Under the pieces are notes generated by a model. The model saw only the letters and a list, made by a program, of their open reading frames with translations. It did no database searches and had not been told where the DNA came from. The position numbers were made by a program, and so were the translations under genes. Shown here in pieces: positions 35,201-47,199 of a DNA stretch of 64,000 nucleotides. The stretch lies in assembly GCA_032718865.1 (NCBI GenBank), contig JALUTQ010000037.1, positions 930,001-994,000 on the forward strand. The letters run 5' to 3'. The number at the start of each line of letters is the position of its first letter. Within the stretch, counting starts at the first letter, position 1. This stretch comes from Tilletia caries. Lineage: Eukaryota; Basidiomycota; Exobasidiomycetes; Tilletiales; Tilletiaceae.

Positions 35201-35793
35201 ACGGCGTTTGGCGTGGAGGATGTCGGGGCTAGCATGTGGCCGATGGAGGAGATGTGTCTGGACAATGCTGTCACGATCCGCGGGGATGGTGCGACGGTGA
35301 CGGTTGACTACCTCCATCAGCAATCCCTTTCCCGGACGATTACCGTGCTTCTGTGAGTGTTTTGTCTCTCTTGCGAGCGAGGGGACTCGAAAAGATTGCG
35401 CTTCTGCCAGGCACTTCACTGACTTCGAATCTGTTTTTCAAATCCACAGGTGCAACGACTTGATTGCCCTTGTCACGCCCGCTGAGGGCGACAGGCTGTT
35501 TGGTGGTCATGATGCGCGCGAGCTCGTTGATCTCTACGGAGTTCTGCATTTGCACTTCGCGCGGGCCGTCAAGGTCGTGGCTGGTAACAGTGAGTACATC
35601 CTCAAAAAAAAACTCCCCGCGGCGTCAAACTTCTACCTGATTTGCTGACTCGCCCCTCCCCTCCCCTCCGTGACCAGGCATTCGTGTGGTCGACAGTCGC
35701 AGCGTTCTGTACTTTGCGTGCAAGGATCAACAAGAAGCCGAGTCGTGGGCGGGGTCGATGAATGCGGCGAGATTGTCGCTGAAGCGATCATGA
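29243..35793 (+). CDS. Very large LRR plus DH-PH protein (Rho-family guanine nucleotide exchange factor)
   Basis: Exons 29243-32141, 32211-35352, 35450-35589 and 35678-35793 give about 2,098 residues. The first ~960 residues are Ser/Pro/Thr-rich and disordered (with PPGPPPPTYAPPPPP). Leucine-rich repeats follow at about residues 990-1100 (LRIVDISGCGLTELPASVAQ and three more). A second disordered region has a polyglutamate run and a basic stretch (SRWKFFRKSGRKLS). The DH domain at about 1670-1920 has IISEIVSTEETYVGLLGELV, then LESYLLLPVQRIPRYRLLLE, the most conserved DH helix. A PH domain runs from about 1935 to the end (FVREGQLVLKRVVKR ... FACKDQQEAESWAGSM). It would activate a Rho/Cdc42 GTPase at the cortex. 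The exact start is uncertain: an ATTC repeat lies in the presumed N-terminal codons and an upstream exon may exist. Confidence 0.88.
29308..29339 (+). repeat. (ATTC)8 microsatellite
   Basis: Eight perfect tetranucleotide units. In the RhoGEF frame it reads as Phe-Ile-His-Ser repeats. A period of four inside coding sequence would shift frame on each length change, which hints that it is really 5' leader or intron. Confidence 0.95.
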
Positions 35794-36249
35794 GCAGATA
35801 ACGATACACCGCAACGACCCATCAACGCCTCAGCAACGATCCAGCAACCTTGCTCTTTCCATTTCCGTTCTGCCTTCTGCCTTTGACGAATACCCACCCC
35901 GCTTTTCGACGCAAGACCTTCCGCCTTCCTTGGTCTTCCATTCTCAACTTCTTTTCACGATCCGAACGCTCGTTGCGCGAGGCCAATCTTGGGAAACAGA
36001 CTTTTTCCTTCTCCTCTACATATCAACATACTTCGTTAGAGTCTCCAATGAATCTCCAGTTCCTTGATGTCAAACAGTTTACGGTTGCACCCCTAAAGAA
36101 TGTAACGTTCTCTCTCCCTCCTCTTTCTTGTTGTCATTTTCGAATTATACCGTGTTCTACCATCGCCGTCGACCTGCTGTTCAAGTCCAGGGGAGATGGG
36201 ATGTGGAGCTCCGTGTCATGAGAGCCATAAAGCAGTCCGTTGATTCTTG
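35794..36249. other. Convergent intergenic region
   Basis: 456 bases between two facing stop codons, CT-rich and T-rich, holding both 3' UTRs. No open frame of interest. Confidence 0.5.
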
Positions 36250-37377
36250 TCATTGCATTCCCTTGATCCATGTATCATCCGTAAACGAACCAAGTTTGAG
36301 AACAGGCTCCTGCAGATGGCTGAGCAAGAAATCGCCGTTGGGCAGATCGTTCTGGTCGGCTCGCCACGCCGCCTCCTTCTCGTCCGTCGCCACACCCGTC
36401 TGGACATGTCGGATGATCAACCGTTGGCGTGCGAGGTTACGGTCGACTTCGATGAGCCAGCGCTCATCGAAGCTGCGGGAGGCGCGAGCCCAATGGGGAC
36501 TACCGCCGTCCGCGTTGAGATTTGCGTAGAGGCCTTCGATGATGAGTAGTCGGGCTGTGGGTGGGATGGGGATGTCATGTTCGACTGGGTCCTGCGGGAA
36601 GTTGGTATGTTCAGTTATGGGACTTCGGAAAATCAGGTTCGCCTATTCGAGGGACCAGCAGGCGAGTAGAGCTTACCTTTACGGAGTGAGAGAAAGAGGG
36701 TGCCCAGAGAGTCCCATCCGCAGTTTCTGAGATGGGCGCTCGCAACGATTCCACAAAGTCCGCGAAGCCCTGAATGAACAGCTGTCAGCACATGACTTGA
36801 GTATCGGAACCACCTCGTCTCGCCCCCTGAGAACTCACTTTGGCATCAAAGGTCCACTCCGCCCCTCTGCGATCCTTTGCCAGTTGAGGATCCGGCATAG
36901 CCTGCAACTGGGCGCGAGTCAGATGCCACCCATCCATACCGACCACAATGGCGATGTCGTCCACTTTCTGAGATGATGGGGCGGAGACGTCTTGCCGCCG
37001 ATGGATCTTGTTGATGGCATTCACAACGGCAACAGCGAGAACGCTTTTGCCTGATCCGGGAATGCCACAGAGGCCGACGAGGTATCGATGGTCGGCATCG
37101 TGACTGTCAAAAGAATGAGAAGAGGAGGGAGCGAGGGATGGATGTGGGAAAGATGCGAAGGGGCCAGAGGAATGAAGAGGAGAGGGTCAGGATTCGTGTA
37201 GGAAAAGTGAGGAAGGAAACGGAACGGAATGGGTTCAGGAGGATTGATTGCACGGAGCGAGGGAAGGAGAGAGTCAGTCCATTTTCGCACATGTCTGCAT
37301 ACACACGGATCAGCTGAGGCTCACTGCTGCAACTTCTCGACGAGTCTCTGTGCGAGGTCCTGGACGACGGCCTCCAT
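36250..37377 (-). CDS. Yfh7-like P-loop kinase (uridine kinase/phosphoribulokinase/PanK fold)
   Basis: Exons 37377-37325, 37103-36839, 36769-36677 and 36591-36250 give 250 residues. The P-loop GIPGSGKS is at residues 31-38, preceded by the strand RYLVGLC. The next blocks are DIAIVVGMDGWHLTRAQL (the Asp of the acceptor site), RRGAEWTFDA, then APSFSHSVKDPVEHDI and LLIIEGLYANL (Walker B-like). ERWLIEVDRNLARQRLI and RHVQTG form the lid. This order matches yeast YFH7 and bacterial frcK/udk-type kinases, small-molecule kinases whose substrate is not settled. The first intron (221 bp) is longer than most here. The start at 37377 gives an amphipathic first helix (MEAVVQDLAQRLVEKLQQ). Confidence 0.88.
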
Positions 37378-38214
37378 TCGTCTGGCTGTTGGTGGAGGGA
37401 AACGTCGAGGTGAGAGACCGTGGAACTTGCGGGAGGAAGTGAGCTGGCAGTTCAATCGGACGACGTCCACAACGGACGGTAAGTATGTAGACACTTGATC
37501 GAGATGAATGCATGCCTCTCGCCACCACCACTGCAGGAACGCACGCCCACGGCATGCACAATCCTCTTCGTTCATCAAGCGCTCAAGCCCGGTGGCGATC
37601 CGATGCACCCTCTGCCGACTTCCACCGATCGGCGGGTGTCTGTCAAGTCACCCTGGCCCGTCCGTCGAGCCCTCAACTGTTCTGATCATCAGACGTGCCT
37701 TTGGGTGAAGTTTCCCGCCCGCACTGCACTGCAGATCACAGTCCCTTCCTCTCGGCCCCGCTGGCAGGTCGAACGTTGGCTATCCCATCTCAGAGCTTAC
37801 CTTTTCTCGCTCTTCTGCAGGAACGATCCATGATCTTTAAACGCTGACAGCTTCCAGCATGCCCTCACAGACCTGCCAAAATGCATCGATCTGCCGGAGG
37901 CCCATTTCGCAAAGGAATGTCTGTCGAATCTAGGCTTGGACTTGCATGAAGCAGGCTGACTTCTCATTCACTCTCTGCGCTATTCTGTTATATACTGAAC
38001 GACGCTTCCCTTTTCAAATCCCCCCTCCTCCCCTCCCACCCCTCACACGTTATCCTCCCTCCTTCACCTGGACGCTTCGCTCCCGGTAACCAGCTCATCC
38101 ACCCATATCGCACACTCGGTCACGCTCCTCTAACACTGCGGTCTTGGGCTATCCAATTTCGATCAGTGCAAAGGTACCATCGCTCCCACAAATCTTACGG
38201 CACCAGTCGCCAAA
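37378..38214. promoter_or_regulatory. Divergent promoter region (837 bp)
   Basis: Lies between the kinase (-) and carboxylesterase (+) starts. A TATA-like TTATATAC is at about 37988, some 225 bases before the esterase ATG, followed by CT-rich sequence (38010-38100). No gene seen. Confidence 0.45.
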
Positions 38215-40016
38215 ATGCGCTTTTCCCTCCAAGCCGCTGCTGTCCTTGTGGGCTTCGCTGCTGTCACGGCGGCAACTCACCGACACCCTCACCCTCACGC
38301 TAGACAAGCGAATGGCGACTATACCCTTGTGGACACAACTTCTGGCCAAGCTCGAGGTGTCTACCTCTCAAACTCCGGAGTATACCGCTACCTTGGTATT
38401 CCGTATGCCGAAGACACTGGCGGTCAGAATCGGTTCAAGCCTGCGGTGCGCAAGGCACGGGTGTCGGGTATAATCGATGCCACGCATGCAGGACCGAGCT
38501 GTGTCTCGACCCAAGGCAACGCCAGTCGGGGTGCTCTCGGATTCACCGGACAGCAGCTTCCTGACCCGTCTACGTGGTCAGAGGACTGTCTCTTGGTCAA
38601 CCTGTACGTCAATCAAGCCATTCGTCAAAGGGCCGGCAAGGGAGCGAAAGCCGCTGTGATCATCTATGTGAGTTCTCCTAGAGTCACACTCATTTCCGTC
38701 CACAAGCTAGCTCGTTCTGATCGGGACATGGCACTTCTCCCATCAGGTCTACGGCGGAAGCTTCATGACTGGATCTCCAACTATTCCGATTTACGACGGC
38801 GTCCCGTTTGCGTCTGCAAATGAGGACACCATCTTCGTCACGTTCTCCTATCGGCACTCCATCTTCGGGAATCCCATGTCTCCTCAGGTCACTGAGTACA
38901 AGGGCGTAGGATGGAACTTTGGTCTCAGTGAGCTCATCGACCTGGATGCAATCTGTCTAAGGCTGAACCATTCTGACGTTCTTTGGTACTTTCTACATCT
39001 CTACTACAGCCGATATGCATCTCATGCTGGATTGGTTGCAGGACAACGTGGCGAGCTTTGGAGGTGACCCCAACAAGATCGTTATGTTTGGCGGATCCAG
39101 CGGTTCGACAATGGTCGATGCATACGGATTCTCCGAGTACGGCAAGAGGAACTCAGTTGCCAAAGGCCTGATCATCCAATCCGGAGCTGTCCTGGGAATG
39201 AAGTTGGCCACAGGAAGGACTTCAAACACTGATTTCGGACGACCTGCCAGCGAATGGAACACGGTCGCCTCCGCCGTCGGATGCGGCAAGTCGGGAGATG
39301 AGGCTCAGCTGGCGTGCATGCGAAGCAAGAGCTGGTCCGAAATCGCGGCTGCGTCAGTCTCTGCCGGACTTGCCTTTGGACCGACCCCTGACGACGTCAC
39401 ATGGTTCAGCGACTTTGAGGCCCGTTCCGCTTCGGGCAAAGTGGCGAAGATTCCAACCATCATCGGTACCAACCTGAACGAGGCGACCCTGTTTGGAGAC
39501 CCCAACAGTGCGTTGCAATCCAAAATCGCCGATGCCATCTTCACTCCACCGTATTGGACGTGCCCAGCGGCGATCGAGTCGGCCGACCGTGCCCGTGCTG
39601 GTGTACCAACGTGGCGGTACCTGTACAGCGGCGGTTGGGACGCCTTCCTCCAGGGCCGACCGTGGATTGGAACATACCATTTCTCTGAGATCCCCCAGAT
39701 CCTTGGCACCACCCCCGCTCACTGGCTTTCGGACCCGAGCAAGTCTGCTCCCGCGACCCCGGACCAGCTCGCAAACTCTAGGCTCTTCCAGAAGATGTGG
39801 ACCGCCTTCGCGCACGATCCGCTTCACGGTCTCGAACAGTTCCAGTGGCCGCTGTACAACCCTCTCAAGCGGACGACGGCACACATTGCCAAGGACAACC
39901 AGCAGGGGCTTGTCATGGAGGTGGGATCTCGTGCCGATGACAAGTCGTGCTTGAGCCTGGCGCCGCTTACGAAGTTGATGCAGGGCATGGATAAGACGAT
40001 CAAAGCGGGCTTCTGA
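38215..40016 (+). CDS. Secreted type-B carboxylesterase/lipase
   Basis: Exons 38215-38667, 38747-38927 and 39010-40016 give 546 residues. A signal peptide is clear (MRFSLQAAAVLVGFAAVTAA), followed by a His/Pro-rich stretch ending HARQ, which may be a processed pro-segment. Alpha/beta-hydrolase landmarks: YRYLGIPYAE, SEDCLLVNLYV, oxyanion VYGGSF, the strand-helix NFGLTDMHLMLDWLQDNV, and the nucleophile elbow FGGSSGST (Ser241; Gly replaces the usual Glu before it). GTNLNEATLF carries the acidic residue and TYHFSEIPQILG the His. It hydrolyses esters outside the cell; substrate unknown. The second junction was set by restoring NFGLTDMHL across the GTGAGC...TACAG intron. Confidence 0.93.
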
Positions 40017-40387
40017 TTTTTTTATAGGCGGACGAGCCTGCCCACTTTCGGTGGCAGGGACAGAGCTTCCCATTACGATCCCAGCTTCTCTCCTACTCTC
40101 CCTCACTGTCTCTTGCTTTAGAATGCTTTCCTATGTGCTCTTTTTCGCCAGCGTACGACACAGCAATCTTCATGACTTGTGCCTATGCTTTCGTTTCTCT
40201 GATCAAATGACAAAGTGGTGACGTGGCCTTTTGGAGGTTGTCACGTGATCGCTCGCTCAGCTCGGAGCGTTTCCTGGCCAACTTTTTTCCAGACCTTTCC
40301 GACCGAATGAATTCCAACGCAGCCTGACTCTGGCAGAGATCCACGCTCGGTATCGAAAGCAGCCTCAGCATCAGGAAAGAGAAGACG
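40017..40387. promoter_or_regulatory. Intergenic, esterase 3' end and KRR1 promoter
   Basis: 371 bases. TTTTTTTATAG directly after the esterase stop suggests an early 3' UTR. No gene or clear TATA box. Confidence 0.4.
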
Positions 40388-41932
<1,545 letters not shown>

Positions 41933-42169
41933 ATCTCGTTTGGTTCGGAACCTGCAGGCGCTATACATACATACACCTGTGATACCTTTCTTCTGTCTAG
42001 GCTCTTCCACTTGCGACGTGTCACACGGATTGATGTCTAAACACGAGCGAGAAATGGTTTGCGATTGGAGAGAGGGTGGCGAGAGACAAGATCTCTTCCT
42101 AGAGACCAGCTTCAATAAGCTGCAAGAATTGTCATTTGCCATGCACCAAGTCGGATCGATGTGGCCAAT

Positions 42170-42812
42170 TTACACAGCTGAAGTAGCGAAATGCAGGTGT
42201 CCGGTCAGCATTGGTCATTCGCAACAATAAGAGAGATCAGCCCGAGGGAAAGACTCACCCTCTGGTGCGTGGGAGACGTAGTCGATTGCCTGCTGAACTG
42301 TGGTGATGGCATCTGCCTCCTCATCGGGAATCTCCTGGAGCGCATACAAGGCAGAGTGTGAGCACAAGCCAGCGCGTGGGCATACATGCAACATGAGAGC
42401 AAACGACCCCATCAAATAGGATCCACACACTCACAATGTTGAATTCCTCCTCGATGGCCATGACGACTTCGACAGCATCCAGACTGTCGAGACCGAGATC
42501 GCTGGTGAACGAGGCCGAGGGGGTGATGGCGTCCGGCTTGACCTTCTCGAAGGAACCGAGGACATCCCGGATGCGCTTCTCGATGTCTTCGACGGAGGGC
42601 CCGCCACTGGATGCGTATGAGCGCACGGCGGACAGGGGGAATGCAGGGGCGGACAACCGTGCACGGGCGGCGACGGTGAGGAGGGAGGCGGTGGAAGCCG
42701 GGGCGGCGGTGGTGGAGGCCATGCGGAAGGCGGAGGTGCTGGCGGCGCGGACGGCTACTTGCCGGGACGCTGCTGCGGCTGCTGCGGTGCGCGTGAGGGC
42801 GGAGGTGAGCAT
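42170..42812 (-). CDS. ACP1: Mitochondrial acyl carrier protein
   Basis: Exons 42812-42435, 42334-42259 and probably an 8-base final exon 42177-42170 give 153 residues. A long Ala/Ser/Arg-rich presequence (about 70 residues) precedes the carrier domain, with VEDIEKRIRDVL, then DLGLDSLDAVEVVMAIEEEF; Ser110 carries phosphopantetheine. ACP serves type II fatty acid and lipoate synthesis and is a subunit of complex I in many fungi. The last codons depend on splicing: the proposed intron has GTGAGTC, a TGCTGAC branch site and TTCAG, giving ...APEAV. Reading through instead gives a longer, unlikely tail (EGESFPRADLSYCCE). It diverges from bL17m. Confidence 0.93.
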
Positions 42813-43135
42813 GGCTGTGAGTTTATGTATGCGGGAAACAGGTGAGGTCTTTCGAAATCCGTGTATTGGGGGGCGGCGACGTCAAGATTGGTCTTCCTTC
42901 GGGCAGGGAGGGTTGGAAATGACAAATCGTGGGCTGTGACCTCGAGACCTGGTAGTGATGGGGTCTTGCCAGGGTCTTGGAGCGGCATTCATTTGCGAAG
43001 ACCGGGCGTCTCACGGGCACAGACTAGGAGTCTTCGAGGGTCTCCCGTTCTTCACTTCTTCCCGGACACCGCCAACACCATCGACGGCGAGGGCAGCAAC
43101 GACAGCAGCGACGCCCCCGAAAGAGAGTGACAGTC
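42813..43135. promoter_or_regulatory. Divergent promoter of ACP and bL17m (323 bp)
   Basis: Two mitochondrial-protein genes read away from each other from this short segment, which may allow joint control. No TATA box was recognised. Confidence 0.5.
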
Positions 43136-44618
43136 ATGAAGGGTCTCGCCTTCCGCAAGCTCTCGCGGACCTCGTCCCATCGGAACGCGCTTCTGCGGAA
43201 CCTCGTCACCTCCCTCTTCCAGCACGACCGCATCGTCACCACCGTCGCCAAGGCAAAGGAGGCCGCGCGCGAGGCCGAGAAGCTCATCACGCTCGGCAAG
43301 CGATCGCTCGCTGCGGGGACGGTGCCGCGCTTTGCGGCGCTCAGGGCGGGTCTGCCGGAGGCGCATTGGCAGCCTGATGCTGCGCCTGATGCGGCGCGCA
43401 CGGCCGCTCAGCAGACGGGCTCGGAGTCGAATCACTTCGGTAAAGGCAAGCAAGCGCACAATAATGCCAGAATCTATCTCTATGTGAGTTTTTCTCCCTG
43501 CATCTTCTTTGCCTCTGCAGTATGGTAATGAGAGTCTGATCGTTTTGATTTTTTTTTTCGCAATACAGTCGCCCGCTGAGACTCTCCCACACTTGTATAC
43601 GCTGGCCGAGCGCTATGCAGCCCGGCCGGGCGGGTACACCCGTATTCACTTGATGGGCCACCGGAAGGGTGACCATGCCCCTCGCGCCGTGCTCGAACTG
43701 GTCGATGGACCTCGGGATGTCAGGCTCGAGATGACGGCTCGAGCAGTCGGGCGCCAGCTGTACGTCGGCGCGGCTGCCGCGCAAGCCGCCTCTCTATATG
43801 GAACCGGCTCTTCCTCGTCTACTGCTTCTGCTCTGGTCGGCCGGGAACCCAGCTTGGATGCTGCGAGCGTGGAGAAACTGGTCAAGCGCTTCTTGACTGT
43901 CAGCTCATCTGCGATCAATGCTTTGGCCCTGGCACCCGAACACGGACGACCGGAGAGGTTCGCCCAGACAGTTTTGGGGGATCTCTTCGCCAGCTCGTTG
44001 TTGAATCCTGCCACGAAGGAGAACGCGGTTAAGGTCACCCAATTCGGCGGGCGGATCGCGGTTGAGAGACTGTTTCAGCTCGCGATGGAGCATATGCGGT
44101 ACCTCAGTGCCCAGGACGAGCTTCTGGCCCGGAACGAAGAGGCAGCGGCCGCAGCGCGGAAGAACGGAACCATCATTCCAGCGGAGATGGAGAATGTCGC
44201 CCCTCGTGGACTAGCCTCCTCAGCTACATCACGCAGTGCGGACCTGCTTGTGCCCATCGACTCCGCATACAATTCGGTCTCCTCAGCTGAGGGTTCCAAG
44301 ACGAGAAGAAGACATGCGGGTGAATGGAGACCGCATCTGATCGGCAACACCCCCTCCTCTGTGTCAGCGGCCATCGCCTCCGGCCTGGTCTCGACGGCCT
44401 CCCTCCCACCGTCATCATCGTCGGCCCGGCTGGTACGCACGGCCACCCACGGCGGGACGGCCTTGCGGGTCCGGCGGGGAGGCTCGGAGAGCGCGATTGC
44501 GTTGAGTAAAGGTGTGTTTGCGCGGAAGAGGCTGGGTGCTAAGTTGGAGCTGTTGGGTGGGCGGAGGAAGACGGGTGCTTGGAGCGAACTTCAGCTGGAC
44601 GAGGGTGGGCAGCAATAA
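43136..44618 (+). CDS. MRPL8: Mitochondrial ribosomal protein bL17m
   Basis: Exons 43136-43483 and 43569-44618 give 465 residues. The N-terminus is the bL17 core: [20 protein letters not shown], then [18 protein letters not shown] and [11 protein letters not shown]; after an insert, [20 protein letters not shown] and [20 protein letters not shown] complete the fold, a little beyond residue 180. Bacterial L17 is about 120-130 residues, so some 280 residues follow the core here: a helical middle part ([19 protein letters not shown]) and a basic Ser-rich tail. It is a large-subunit protein near the peptide exit. Start chosen at 43136 (MKGLAFRKL), typical of the family. Confidence 0.93.
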
Positions 44619-45115
44619 GGGATGTAGTACTCTTCTGCATGAATCGATATCTCTCTGTTGCCACTGGAAGCCACCCACTCGGATCATTCGACCTTCTCTC
44701 TCTCTCTGAAAGCCTTGGGCCCCTTATCTGGCTCAGGCTCAGCTGACCCTTTTGTCTGAGTGTCCGTCCACTTCAAATCGACGATCGTCGCTGTAGCCGT
44801 TTCAATCATCCAGCTGTCGCATCTCCGTCCGCACATGGACTGGGACTCACTCTTGGGCCCGGCGTGCCCAGGAAGGACGACGGAGTCGGGCCTGAGGTGG
44901 CCCACCTTGCAGCCCTCCGATCCACCACTTGCGCGCTGCGAGAGCAAGTTGGAGCGAAAATGCTGAGCAAACGAAAGGCTCCGAGCAGACATCATTGCGC
45001 AACGATCGCAAATTCTCGCTCACCAGAAGGCCAAGCTCGACGGCGAAGAGGGGGAGGACGACGTCGACGAAGTGAACTCCAACACAACAACAGCAAAGCA
45101 AAGCAAAGCCATACC
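44619..45115. promoter_or_regulatory. Intergenic, bL17m 3' end and uL11m promoter
   Basis: 497 bases. The frame of uL11m stays open upstream to 44864, but that part is Arg/Ser-rich and lacks a transit-like or conserved start, so I treat it as leader. No RNA gene seen. Confidence 0.4.
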
Positions 45116-45739
45116 ATGTCCAAGAAGGGAGGCGCAGCAGCCTCCGCGGCTGTCTCCATCGTCAAGCTCCTCGTGCCCGCAGGAAAAGCCTCAGCACAAC
45201 CGCCCGTCGGCCCCGCGCTGGGAGCAAAAGGAGTGAAAGCGATGGACTTCGCCAAGTTGTTCAACGAGAAGACGGCCCAGTACGAGGTTGGGATACCGAT
45301 CCCTACCGAGGTCACCATTCAGCCAGATCGGACGTTCACTTTTGTTACACATAGTGAGTGTTTTCGGCCTTCCTTTCCCTGTTTTCAGCCGCGTTTAGTT
45401 TGTGCTGACAGTAATCTTGTCCTTTTTTCGTTCGAATAGCTCCGCCGGTATCTCACCTGCTCAAACGCTGTGCGGGTATATCGACGGGCTCGGGGCGGGC
45501 GGGCTCCGAATCGGCGGGTATCATATCGGCGAAGCACATCTACGAAATCGCTAAGATTAAGATGGGCGACGTTACGGGTATTGGAGAGGAACAGGTACGT
45601 ATCTCGTCTTGCGGGAGGATTGGTGAAACTATGCCCTGATTGATCCCTCAACCTGTCTCTCTCTTCTCCTCCTGTGTTCCAGATGGCAAGAATGGTGACA
45701 GGTCAGGCACGGTCGATGGGTCTGAGGGTAGTGCGGTGA
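45116..45739 (+). CDS. MRPL19: Mitochondrial ribosomal protein uL11m
   Basis: Exons 45116-45353, 45440-45594 and 45683-45739 give 149 residues, a normal L11 length. The N-terminal domain has [20 protein letters not shown], then [18 protein letters not shown]; the C-terminal RNA-binding domain follows with [19 protein letters not shown], then [13 protein letters not shown] and [11 protein letters not shown]. It sits at the GTPase-associated centre of the large subunit. The start is the ATG of MSKKGGAA, in good context (ACCATGT). Confidence 0.95.
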
Positions 45740-46082
45740 GGGACCCAATGACAATAGCCCTTCGGGATGTAATCGATCCTGGATGTCTTTTGCGTTGTGA
45801 TTTGTGCATTCGAACTCAGTATGATCGATGTGATCAGAAGCTGTGTGAAGTAGATTGAGGTGAACGGAGGTTGATAGCGCCATGGACAAATACAAGAAGG
45901 GATGGAGGATGGGGCACAGGACCTGGCGTTCAAAGGATAGCAGGTATCTCGAAAATCCCTAAGTTCGGCGACGGCTGCCGTTTGCCGAACGATGAGCCAA
46001 CCTTGACAGTTCCACAGATGGGAAAAGGTGCGGAATGCATGCGGAGGCTTGGACTGAATGCGCATTTTCTGACTGAATGCGC
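45740..46082. other. Convergent intergenic region
   Basis: 343 bases between facing stops of uL11m and coatomer zeta. No gene seen. Confidence 0.5.
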
Positions 46083-47013
46083 TCAGTAGCTCTGCAGGAT
46101 TCTTTGCGCGACCCGATCCCTCAATGATGAGTACGCGCTCATCAGGGCTGAAGAGAACGGGGCAAAGTGAGATATGAGAAGTCCGTTGTCAGCTTTTCGA
46201 GGCAAGTGGAATGGGAAACCAGCGTGGCAGGACGGATGAACACTCACTTTGCTCGTTGATGGGAAGCTCGGTGGGGTCAGGGCGGGGACGTGAGACACGG
46301 GATGCAATCGCTGTGCTGTCCGTCTCGAGGATGATGCTTGAGGAATGGAACATGTGAAGATGATCAATCGTCATGGGCCAGGAAACGCATTAGAATGGAA
46401 GGGGGGAGAGCAAAACTCACCCATCGTCCACCGTCTCGTCGAGGGCCAAGGTGACCAAGTCCAAATTCTCAAGCAAGGCCCGCTTCTCCACCTGCTGGCG
46501 CAACAGCATGCTCGTCGCATCAAAGAACGCATTCAACACCCCGCCGAGCATGAGCTCATTCTCGGACGCCGGCCCAACGACATAGAAGATGACGTCCAGA
46601 CTGGCCTTGTACACCACCAACTGGGAGTCGTACAGCAGGATGTTGTCCGCTCCCGAGGCGGCGGCAGAGGACGCGGCGAGGGTGTGTGCGCGGCGGGTCT
46701 TGTCGAACACGGCCTTTTCGAAGACACGTTGCTCCTTGAAGCTCGGGTAGGGGTTCACTGCCGACAGTTGGGAAGGCAGGCCACCCGTTCCGCCGAAGCC
46801 GAGGTGGGGCGGCGCTGGGCCTGTGGAAGGTGCGCCGGCTGCGGCGGACGCATGCGGGGGCTGGTAGTACTTTGCGATCAGCCGGTTTCCGTCGGTGTCG
46901 AGGATGAGGACTGTGGGAGGCAAGGGGAGGGTTTAAGTGACTGTCTGAACATCGCAGCGGATCACGGAACGGCACTGACTGGCTGTGGTGGTGTATAGAG
47001 ACAAGTTCGCCAT
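46083..47013 (-). CDS. RET3: Coatomer subunit zeta
   Basis: Exons 47013-46980, 46910-46421, 46336-46248 and 46147-46083 give 225 residues. Zeta-COP is a small adaptin-like subunit of the COPI coat at the Golgi. The first exon (34 bases) encodes MANLSLYTTTA, which joins to ILILDTDGNRLIAKYY, the diagnostic start. Further blocks: EQRVFEKAVFDKTRRA, ILLYDSQLVVYKASLDVIFY, VVGPASENELML, NLDLVTLALDETVDDGIILE and LPINEQ. Compared with the ~180-190 residues usual for the family there is a Pro/Gly/Ala-rich insert after KYYQPP (about residues 29-58). Confidence 0.96.
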
Positions 47014-47199
47014 GGCGTTCGTTAGCTCTCGACTCAGGCAGGGGGGCGTGTTGATACTCTCGTGCTGGGTGGGTAAGTGATGGTTCAGAGCAACGAAGGC
47101 GGGAAGGTCAGAGGAACGGGCCACCCTGGATCTGGATGAGGTGGAAGAAGAACGAGAAGATCGCGCTTCCTGTCCACCACCATCGACAACAACAACAGC

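Noticed and set aside
44864..45115. N-terminal extension of uL11m to an ATG or alternative start at 44864
   Set aside because: The extension is Arg/Ser/His-rich with no conserved features, and the ATG at 45116 has good context and a typical L11 start.
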